From NCBI GenBank assembly GCA_031290635.1, contig JAITNE010000097.1, positions 1 through 12,761 of the forward strand: DNA of 12,761 nucleotides, read 5' to 3'. Below are positions 6,640-12,761 of this stretch, piece after piece; within the stretch, counting starts at the first letter, position 1, and the number at the start of each line of letters is the position of its first letter. A program made the position numbers and the translations under genes. The notes below the pieces were generated by a model. It had not been told where the DNA came from, did not search any database, and worked only from the letters and a program-made list of their open reading frames with translations. The DNA is from Tannerella sp. (GTDB taxonomy: Bacteria > Bacteroidota > Bacteroidia > Bacteroidales > Tannerellaceae).

Positions 6640-6798
6640 AAGCCCCCCTGCCCAAAAAGGGGTGGAAAAATTGAAATTGCACGCAGGAATTGTTCCGCCT
6701 TTGCGATTGCACGCAGATGACGCAGGACTTGTCCCGTTTTTACGGGATTGTCATGATTTACGCAGATAATGCGGATTCATATTAAAAGAACTCGGAAT
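6640..6798. repeat. Degenerate intergenic repeats
   Basis: The 309-base gap between the divergent genes at 6562 and 6872 has no coding signal. It holds a C-run/G-run stretch (6645-6664), an imperfect 39-base tandem duplication starting at 6682 and 6721 (CGCAGGAnTTGTnCCG), a small hairpin TCCCGT-TTTT-ACGGGA (6732-6747), and short 9-base-period runs of ACGCAGATn (6711-6728, 6760-6777). Positions 6771-6796 match 139-164 of the left-end element with three mismatches, including ATTCAT and TTAAAAGAAC. Confidence 0.6.
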
Positions 6799-6839
6799 CT
6801 CCCGCTTAGAAAAACTTCCTCCATATATAAAATAATGAT

Positions 6840-6847
6840 TACCTTTG
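6840..6847 (+). promoter_or_regulatory. Candidate -7 element for the ABC permease gene
   Basis: TACCTTTG matches the Bacteroidetes TAnnTTTG -7 element and lies 24 bases before the chosen ATG at 6872, which would give a short leader of roughly 18 to 20 bases. No clear -33 TTTG is visible at the right distance, so the call is tentative. Confidence 0.45.
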
Positions 6848-6871
6848 TGCTCATTAAATTATTCAAATAAT

Positions 6872-9298
6872 ATGATCAGACATTACTTTACAGTAGCTCT
6901 GCGTAACTTGCAGAAGTATAAAACCCAAACGTTTATCAGCTTGATTGGGCTGGCGGCAGGTTTTATCTGCTTCGCTTATTGTAGCTACGGCTTACATTAT
7001 AAGATGGATTGGCATACGGATATGAAAGACTTTGAACGCATCTGCTTCCTTTATTATCCCGATGAAAAAGCACAAAACCGACACGGGGTGAGTTATGACC
7101 GCAATGTAGTCGAAGCATTGGCGAAAACTTATCCTGAAGTAGAATCACATGTTGCTTACATTGCCGTCATGCCTAAAATCGGAAAAACCTGCGAAATACA
7201 GCAACCCAACGGGTCTGTTAATTATTTCAAGGAGATGTTTGTTTTTGCGGACGCGCAATTCATCGACTTCTTCGACATACAGTTCCTCGAAGGCAGCATG
7301 AACGATTTGGTGAAGTTTGAGAAAGGTATCCTGCTTACCGAGAAGACCGCTTTGAAGATGTTCGGCACAAGGGACGTCATCGGCAAAACCTTTCATAACG
7401 CCGATGATTTCACTATCGACAATGAGATTTATACCATTCGCGGAGTCATCAGGGATTTTCCGGAGCGAAGTAATTTAAGCAGTTTTGGCGGCATTGACTA
7501 CAATACCACTTTAACCGATGAAATGGGTTATGGAAGCTATAACACTTATGTAAAACTTAACAAGGGAACGGATTTAAAGAAGCTGAATCAAAAGCTAAAC
7601 AACCGGCTTCGATATAACTACCAATCGTTATCTTTAACCACCGGCACATGGCAAACTAATGTAAACGAAATAAAAGTACAACTGAAACCCATCAGCGAGT
7701 ATTATGAGTTTATAAAAAGTGATGAAGAGATCCAAAATGCTCGCATATTCTTTGTCGTCGGCTTTCTGGTGCTGTTGACTGCTCTTTTGAACTATATAAT
7801 CTTTATTTCAGGACGTGTTCTGACTCGTATCAGAGAGTGCGGCGTCCGCAAAGTAGCCGGCTCGGATAAATACAACCTGTTCCTGCTCTTTTTTTCCGAA
7901 GCGCTTGCGGTTTATCTGCTTGCTTGTCTTGCTGGATTCTTTATTCTTGAGTTGTCGCTACCATTATTCAAAAATATTTCGATGTTTAGCGATATGGATT
8001 TGGATTATCTGACGAAATTATTTCTGCAATACGGTATCATCGGCCTTGCGGTGATTGCGTTGCTGTGTCTGGCGATTACATACAGATTGATTAGGATACC
8101 GATTATCCAAAGTATTAGCGGAGGCATAGTGTTGAGGCAAAATAACTTTATCCGAAATACTTTTTTGTTCGTACAATTCTTTATTTGCTTTCTGTTTATC
8201 GGCGGATCGTGGTTTATTCATCGCCAAAGCAAGTTGATGCAATCGTTTATATCTTCAGGACTAAGCGAAGATGACCAAGTGCGTACTTTCTATATCAGTC
8301 TGAGCGGCGATAAGTTCAAGCCTGTCAGAAGCGCCATTCTTTCCGGTTTAAAACAAAATCCAAAGATCGAAGCCATTTCACGAAATGGCATGGGTTTCTT
8401 TAACGCATGGGAAATAGGCAAAGAACGCTTCACATGGAATGATATAAGCGAAGCGGAACATAATACTAAAATCGTGCATATTGTTACGGATTCCTATTAC
8501 ACGTATTTTATGAAAACGAAAACAAAGTCGGGACGATTCTTTGAAGAGGGTGAAACGGACAAAATGGTTGTAAACGAATCATTCGCCAAGCTTGTAAACC
8601 GCAATCCCACAGGAATGGAGATCGGCGTTAACTATTGGGGAAACGTTATGCAGTACTATCAGGTTGTAGGCGTACTTCCGGATATGGCCAATTATCTCTA
8701 TGATTTCAAGAAAATGCCGGTTTATCCCTGTTTATATCTGCCTTATCCCGATGGTTACCATAACCTTAGCTGTTATGTCAAAGTCATACCCGGATATGAG
8801 AATATTTTTTCGCAGGATATGGAAAAAGAACTGAGGAAATACGTTAATTCGGCATACGATATTTACATCCAAAGTCTGAAAGAAAGCACAACTTCCATCG
8901 CAAGTGACGAGCAGGACATGTTTAAGATGACGACCGTCTTTTCTTCCATCTCTATCATCATAACCTTGCTTGGAATGTATGCTTCGGTGATGCTGGCGAC
9001 CGAGAAACGCCATAAAGAAGTTACTATCCGCAAGATTTACGGAGCGACGCCGTTAATAATTATCATGATGTTTTGCAAAAACATCTACCTTTTACTTGGA
9101 GCGTCGGCTTGTGCAGCATTTCCTGTAGTGATTTATCTGTTGAACGGATGGTTAAGCGACTATGCAATCAGAATCAATATTGGTTTACTTCCGTTTATCA
9201 TCCTGTTTTTGTTGATGGCGTCATTAGTAACCGCTATAACCATCGGTCAAATCATAAGTATAGCAAGAACTAACCCGGCAGAAGCAATAAAAGATTAA
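6872..9298 (+). CDS. FtsX/MacB-type ABC transporter permease
   Basis: An 808-residue inner-membrane permease with the duplicated Bacteroidetes layout: one membrane segment (about 20-41), a MacB-like periplasmic domain, three segments (about 291-314, 336-362, 383-404), then a second half with one segment (about 428-450), another periplasmic domain and three segments (about 687-709, 728-757, 769-797). GVRKVAGSDKYN and TIRKIYGATP mark the cytoplasmic coupling loops of the two FtsX domains, and the C-terminus ends ARTNPAEAIKD as is usual. The ATG at 6872 was chosen because MIRHYFTVALRNLQK is the normal family start; the frame stays open for nine codons upstream from a TTG, but that TTG overlaps the -7 motif. 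Relatives export peptides, lipoproteins or drugs, or transmit mechanical force; the substrate is unknown. No ATP-binding subunit gene adjoins it, so it must use one encoded elsewhere. Confidence 0.9.
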   Translation: MIRHYFTVALRNLQKYKTQTFISLIGLAAGFICFAYCSYGLHYKMDWHTDMKDFERICFLYYPDEKAQNRHGVSYDRNVVEALAKTYPEVESHVAYIAVMPKIGKTCEIQQPNGSVNYFKEMFVFADAQFIDFFDIQFLEGSMNDLVKFEKGILLTEKTALKMFGTRDVIGKTFHNADDFTIDNEIYTIRGVIRDFPERSNLSSFGGIDYNTTLTDEMGYGSYNTYVKLNKGTDLKKLNQKLNNRLRYNYQSLSLTTGTWQTNVNEIKVQLKPISEYYEFIKSDEEIQNARIFFVVGFLVLLTALLNYIIFISGRVLTRIRECGVRKVAGSDKYNLFLLFFSEALAVYLLACLAGFFILELSLPLFKNISMFSDMDLDYLTKLFLQYGIIGLAVIALLCLAITYRLIRIPIIQSISGGIVLRQNNFIRNTFLFVQFFICFLFIGGSWFIHRQSKLMQSFISSGLSEDDQVRTFYISLSGDKFKPVRSAILSGLKQNPKIEAISRNGMGFFNAWEIGKERFTWNDISEAEHNTKIVHIVTDSYYTYFMKTKTKSGRFFEEGETDKMVVNESFAKLVNRNPTGMEIGVNYWGNVMQYYQVVGVLPDMANYLYDFKKMPVYPCLYLPYPDGYHNLSCYVKVIPGYENIFSQDMEKELRKYVNSAYDIYIQSLKESTTSIASDEQDMFKMTTVFSSISIIITLLGMYASVMLATEKRHKEVTIRKIYGATPLIIIMMFCKNIYLLLGASACAAFPVVIYLLNGWLSDYAIRINIGLLPFIILFLLMASLVTAITIGQIISIARTNPAEAIKD

Positions 9299-9703
9299 AA
9301 CATCCGTCCGGAAGTTTTTACAGAATAAACAGAATTTGCAGAATTTACAGATTTAGACTTGGAGATACTCACAATATAAGTCGGTTAGATGTAGATTGCT
9401 TCGTTCCTCGCAATGTCGATACCGTACACATCGTCAGCTTGTCGCGCATCCGTCATGCAATTAACTAAGTCGAATGTTGTTTCGTGCAATTCGTGCAATT
9501 CGTGGATAACTAACACATCAGCATGTAGCACATGTCGTCTTCATTACTACGGTATCGTCATTGCGAGGTACGAAGCAATCTTTCATTACTACGGTATCGT
9601 CATTGCGAGGTACGAAGCAATCTTTCATTACTACGGTATCGTCATTGCGAGGTACGAAGCAATCCGTCAATCCTGCAAATCATGTTTATTCTGTAAAAAC
9701 TTC
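9296..9703. repeat. Palindromic composite intergenic repeat
   Basis: Most of the 470-base gap between the permease and glyA is repeats with no gene. Arms 9311-9341 and 9673-9703 are reverse complements at 29 of 31 positions. Inside, 9393-9425 is an inverted copy (31 of 33 positions) of part of the 42-base tandem unit at 9542-9664. A 9-base-period array CAGAATTTn (9321-9356) and another, TTCGTGCAA (9481-9505), are embedded. The left boundary TAAAACATCCGTCC (9296-9309), which includes the permease stop codon, is identical to 39-52 beside the other large element. No transposase is present. Confidence 0.75.
9542..9664. repeat. Three tandem copies of a 42-base unit
   Basis: Units start at 9542, 9584 and 9626. 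The first two are identical and the third is identical for 39 bases before it diverges. Each holds CATTGCGAGGTACGAAGC, a word I recall as a dispersed repeat in Bacteroidetes and other genomes. The unit is 14 codons long, so all frames stay open by arithmetic, which creates spurious reading frames here. There are no spacers, so it is not a CRISPR array. Confidence 0.9.
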
Positions 9704-9722
9704 TTATCTCAAATATTTTTTG

Positions 9723-9730
9723 TACTTTTG
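9723..9730 (+). promoter_or_regulatory. Candidate -7 element for glyA
   Basis: TACTTTTG fits TAnnTTTG and lies 38 bases before the glyA ATG, implying a leader of about 30 bases. The right arm of the palindromic repeat ends at 9703, exactly in the -33 region, and no canonical -33 TTTG is seen there. Confidence 0.45.
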
Positions 9731-9768
9731 TCGCCGATATATTTACTATTAATTATTCAATATTCACT

Positions 9769-11049
9769 ATGAACATGGATTATAAGATTTTTGAGATTAT
9801 TAAAATGGAGCATGAACGTCAATTAAAAGGCATTGAATTGATTGCGTCCGAGAATTTCGTTAGCGAACAGGTTCTGAAAGCGATGGGAACATGTCTCACT
9901 AACAAGTATGCCGAAGGTTATCCGGGTAAACGCTATTACGGCGGTTGCGGAGTGGTTGACCAGAGCGAGAATCTGGCTATCGAGCGACTTAAACAGCTCT
10001 TCGACGCCGAGTGGGTCAACGTTCAACCACATAGCGGAGCTCAAGCTAATGCGGCGGTCTTTTTAGCTGTACTCAATCCGGGTGATACCTTCCTCGGACT
10101 TAACCTCTCGCACGGCGGACACCTTTCGCACGGCTCGCCGGTCAACAGTTCCGGCATTTTATATCATGCCACGGAATACAACGTTCTGGAAGAGACCGGT
10201 AGAGTTGATTACGATCAGATGGAGGAAGTAGCGTTGCGCGAAAAACCCAGGCTGATTGTCGGCGGAGCGTCGGCGTATTCACGGGAGTGGGATTACAGGC
10301 GGATGCGCGAGATTGCCGACAAGACCGGCGCCCTGTTGATGATCGACATGGCTCATCCTGCCGGACTTGTAGCCGCCGGACTGCTTGACAACCCGCTTAA
10401 ACACGCGCATATTGTTACTTCCACAACCCACAAGACCCTGCGCGGACCGCGTGGCGGAGTGATTCTGCTCGGTAAGGACTTTGCAGACCCTCGCGGACGT
10501 ACAAATCCAAAGGGAGAGGTTAAGATGATGTCGCAGTTACTTGATTCTGCGGTGTTTCCCGGCATACAGGGAGGACCGCTTGAGCATGTCATCGCTGCCA
10601 AAGCCGTTTCGTTCTACGAAGCTTTGCAGCCTGAGTACAAAATCTATCAATCGCAGGTCAAAACTAACGCCTCCGCATTGGCACAAGCCTTTATCGACAA
10701 GGGTTACAAGATAATTTCGGGCGGCACGGACAATCACAGCATGTTGATAGACCTGCGCACAAAGTTTCCCAACCTTACGGGCAAAGTAGCCGAGAACGCG
10801 CTTGTGAAGGCCGACATTACGGTCAACAAAAACATGGTGCCGTTCGACAGCCGTTCGCCGTTCCAGACCTCCGGCATTCGTGTCGGATCGCCGGCCATCA
10901 CTACACGTGGCGCTAAAGAGCCGCTGATGCAGGAGATTGTAGAATTGACGGACGTTGTACTGTCGTCTCCTGAGTCTGACGAAGTAATAGCCAAAGTTCG
11001 CGCCAAGGTTAACGACGTCATGAAGGAATATCCGTTATTCGCTTGGTAA
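9769..11049 (+). CDS. glyA: Serine hydroxymethyltransferase
   Basis: A 426-residue PLP enzyme that interconverts serine and glycine and supplies 5,10-methylene-tetrahydrofolate in the cytoplasm. Nearly every family signature is visible: LIASENFVS (24-32), [15 protein letters not shown] (45-59), [11 protein letters not shown] (86-96), [10 protein letters not shown] (191-200), the PLP loop [15 protein letters not shown] (216-230) with Lys222 as the Schiff-base lysine, [11 protein letters not shown] and [12 protein letters not shown]. Length is normal and the sequence is undamaged. ATG codons lie at 9769 and 9775; the first is used because Bacteroidales homologues have a few residues before the conserved IFEII segment. 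It stands alone, separated from the permease by 470 bases of repeats and from the GH20 gene by 87 bases. Confidence 0.97.
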   Translation: MNMDYKIFEIIKMEHERQLKGIELIASENFVSEQVLKAMGTCLTNKYAEGYPGKRYYGGCGVVDQSENLAIERLKQLFDAEWVNVQPHSGAQANAAVFLAVLNPGDTFLGLNLSHGGHLSHGSPVNSSGILYHATEYNVLEETGRVDYDQMEEVALREKPRLIVGGASAYSREWDYRRMREIADKTGALLMIDMAHPAGLVAAGLLDNPLKHAHIVTSTTHKTLRGPRGGVILLGKDFADPRGRTNPKGEVKMMSQLLDSAVFPGIQGGPLEHVIAAKAVSFYEALQPEYKIYQSQVKTNASALAQAFIDKGYKIISGGTDNHSMLIDLRTKFPNLTGKVAENALVKADITVNKNMVPFDSRSPFQTSGIRVGSPAITTRGAKEPLMQEIVELTDVVLSSPESDEVIAKVRAKVNDVMKEYPLFAW

Positions 11050-11050
11050 A

Positions 11051-11068
11051 TCTGCGTTATCTGCGTAC
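11051..11068. repeat. 9-base-period dimer after glyA
   Basis: TCTGCGTTA and TCTGCGTAC follow the glyA stop directly. The reverse complement of 11051-11067 matches 6759-6775 at 15 of 17 positions, so both gaps carry the same repeat word. No hairpin with a T-run is seen after glyA. Confidence 0.5.
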
Positions 11069-11136
11069 TGATAATCTCCGGTAACTACTTGATTTCAAAT
11101 AATTTTTTGTATTTAAAAATTCAAAAACATATTCTT

Positions 11137-12761
11137 ATGAAAAATTTATTATTATCATTAATTGCGATAATATTATTAGTCGCATGTAAAGAGCAAAACG
11201 TCGTCGTATCAAAGTCTTACAACGATGGAATAAACATTATTCCCAAACCTCAAAGCCTCCGGTTGAACGACGGCAATTTTATGTTGAACAACAAAACAGC
11301 CTTCTACTCCAACACCGCCGAGTTGCAGAGAGTAGCCGAGCCGTTTGCAGCCCGGATCAGGCGGGCAACGGGTTTTGCCGTGCCTGTTCTTGCCGTCGGT
11401 CAGCCTGACAACGTCATAGCTTTGATTATCGACGGAACGCTCGACTTGGGCGACGAAGGATACACTCTCGACGTAACCCGTGAAAAAGTTACCGTCAGAG
11501 CGCGACGACCTCACGGCATCTTCTACGGACTGCAAACCTTCCTTCAACTGCTTCCCGCCGAGGTTGAAGGCTCATCCGCAGACATTAAAACCGACAATAA
11601 AATCTCCGACAGCAGTTCCGACATCAAAAACTCCCCCATCGTCTGGCAAGCGCCGTGCGTATCCGTTACCGACCGTCCGCGCTTCGGTTATCGCGGGTTA
11701 ATGCTCGACCCTTGCCGCCATTTCATGTCTGTTGAAGATGTTAAAAAGCAGCTTGACGTACTCGCGCTCTTCAAAATCAACCGCATGCACTGGCATTTAA
11801 CCGAAGATCAGGGCTGGAGGATAGAAATAAAGAAATACCCGCGTCTGACCGAGATCGGATCCGTCCGTACCGAAGGCGAGGGAACCCTGCACGGAGGCTA
11901 TTACACACAGGAACAGATACGCGAAGTCGTCCTTTACGCCGCCGAGCGATTTATCACGATCATTCCCGAAATCGAAATCCCCGGTCACGAGATGGCAGCG
12001 ATAGCCGCATACCCCGAACTGACCTGCAGACCGGGAGACTACAAGCCGAGAAATATCTGGGGAGTCGAAGACATAGTATTATGCGCCGGAAAAGAGAGCA
12101 CATTCGAGTTTTTTGAAGATGTATTCAAGGAAGTAGCAGCCCTTTTTCCTTCGGAATACATACATGTCGGCGGCGACGAGTGCCCTAAAACCGAATGGAA
12201 ACAATGTCCGCTCTGCCAAAAGCGCATCCGTGAAGAAGGATTGCAGGCGCACGACGGGCATACCTCCGAAGAACTCCTCCAGAGCTATTTCGTGCAACGT
12301 ATTGAAAAGATTCTTGCCCGATACGGTAAAAAAATAATCGGGTGGGACGAGATTCTCGAAGGCGGACTTGCGCCGACTGCCACTGTAATGTCGTGGCGCG
12401 GCGAGAAGGGTGGAATAGCCGCCGCAAATCTCGATCATGAAGTCATCATGACGCCAAACTCCAACGGAATGTACATCGATCAGTTTGAGGGCGACAGTAA
12501 AATCGAACCCGTATCCATCGGCGGATACACGTTGCTGTCGCGCATTTACAATTACGACCCCGTGCCCGATACCATTGCCAAAATCGGCAAAGCGCGCTAC
12601 ATAAAAGGAGTTCAGGGCAACAATTGGGGGGAATATTTATATACAAACGAAATTCGCGAATACAGAATATATCCCCGCATCCTTGCAATCGCGGAGATTG
12701 GATGGACTGAAACCGCCAACAAGGATTATCCCGACTTTGAGAGACGCATTGAAAACGCCTG
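11137..12761 (+). CDS. GH20 beta-N-acetylhexosaminidase, lipoprotein, 3' end outside window
   Basis: The first 541 codons are present and open to the edge of the window. Residues 1-17 are a lipoprotein signal with lipobox LVAC (Cys17), so the enzyme is anchored to the envelope, probably in the outer membrane or facing the periplasm. Residues 30-140 form the GH20b-type N-terminal domain ending in RRPHGIFYGLQTFLQLLP. A Ser/Asp/Lys-rich linker insertion (about 144-166) precedes the catalytic barrel, which starts at DRPRFGYRGLMLDPCRHF (179-196). HWHLTEDQGWR (218-228), PEIEIPGH (277-284) and HVGGDE (343-348) follow, with Asp347-Glu348 as the catalytic pair of the substrate-assisted mechanism. Tyr445 in MYID and Trp496 in NNWGE match substrate-binding positions. 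It releases terminal GlcNAc or GalNAc from glycans, mucin or peptidoglycan fragments. Start ATG gives a perfect lipoprotein signal. No clear promoter is seen in the 87-base gap after glyA. Confidence 0.93.
   Translation, partial: MKNLLLSLIAIILLVACKEQNVVVSKSYNDGINIIPKPQSLRLNDGNFMLNNKTAFYSNTAELQRVAEPFAARIRRATGFAVPVLAVGQPDNVIALIIDGTLDLGDEGYTLDVTREKVTVRARRPHGIFYGLQTFLQLLPAEVEGSSADIKTDNKISDSSSDIKNSPIVWQAPCVSVTDRPRFGYRGLMLDPCRHFMSVEDVKKQLDVLALFKINRMHWHLTEDQGWRIEIKKYPRLTEIGSVRTEGEGTLHGGYYTQEQIREVVLYAAERFITIIPEIEIPGHEMAAIAAYPELTCRPGDYKPRNIWGVEDIVLCAGKESTFEFFEDVFKEVAALFPSEYIHVGGDECPKTEWKQCPLCQKRIREEGLQAHDGHTSEELLQSYFVQRIEKILARYGKKIIGWDEILEGGLAPTATVMSWRGEKGGIAAANLDHEVIMTPNSNGMYIDQFEGDSKIEPVSIGGYTLLSRIYNYDPVPDTIAKIGKARYIKGVQGNNWGEYLYTNEIREYRIYPRILAIAEIGWTETANKDYPDFERRIENA

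Noticed and set aside
9542..9664. Possible CRISPR array
   Set aside because: The repeats are directly adjacent with no unique spacers, and no cas genes are present.
9413..9772. Open frame encoding three copies of a 14-residue repeat (HYYGIVIARYEAIF), and an overlapping frame with RGTKQSFITTV repeats
   Set aside because: The repeats are intergenic DNA whose 42-base period keeps every frame open; the flanking residues are low quality and the frame ends at the glyA start. Almost certainly not genes.
11099..11136. Promoter for the GH20 gene
   Set aside because: The gap is AT-rich with a TTTTTTG run, but no TAnnTTTG at a sensible spacing was found.

Overview
The window looks like chromosomal DNA of a Bacteroidetes bacterium, most likely order Bacteroidales. 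The grounds are the gene content (debranching enzyme, GT4 glycosyltransferase and GH57 glycosidase in the order usual for Bacteroides relatives), the absence of clear Shine-Dalgarno sequences, and candidate promoters with the Bacteroidetes -7 form TAnnTTTG. The genus cannot be told from the sequence alone.

Layout. Positions 1-315 hold no gene but contain a nested inverted-repeat element built from four CCCC-nnn-GGGGATTCAT-type hairpin units. Positions 316-5778 are one minus-strand block read from right to left: glycogen debranching enzyme, GT4 glycosyltransferase (glycogen-synthase-like), GH57 glycosidase, then a small secreted GLUG-repeat protein. Gaps are only 12 to 27 bases, so the block is probably one transcript. 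Its likely promoter is near 5883-5911 and its leader carries repeated ATCTTC words. A separate minus-strand gene (6092-6562) encodes a small exported helical protein with a Gly/Gln/Arg-rich tail and has its own terminator at 5946-5978. On the plus strand follow an 808-residue FtsX/MacB-type ABC permease (6872-9298), serine hydroxymethyltransferase glyA (9769-11049) and a GH20 beta-N-acetylhexosaminidase lipoprotein (from 11137) that runs off the right edge.

How the genes fit together. The three enzymes form a cytoplasmic alpha-glucan (glycogen) storage and remodelling cassette. The GLUG protein sits in the same reading frame as the GH57 gene, only four codons past its stop, has no ATG, and breaks off in its fifth repeat close to the repeat element. 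The other genes are ordinary housekeeping, envelope and glycan-scavenging functions with no obvious link to each other.

The intergenic DNA is the most unusual part. It carries (i) the nested palindrome at 52-300, (ii) a roughly 400-base palindromic composite at 9296-9703 with 31-base arms and three exact-phase 42-base tandem units, and (iii) several short arrays with a 9-base period at 6711, 6760, 9321, 9481, 9671 and 11051. I found no transposase, CRISPR array, tRNA, rRNA, phage gene or recognisable defence system. The strongest candidate for something poorly described is this set of intergenic repeats rather than any protein system.
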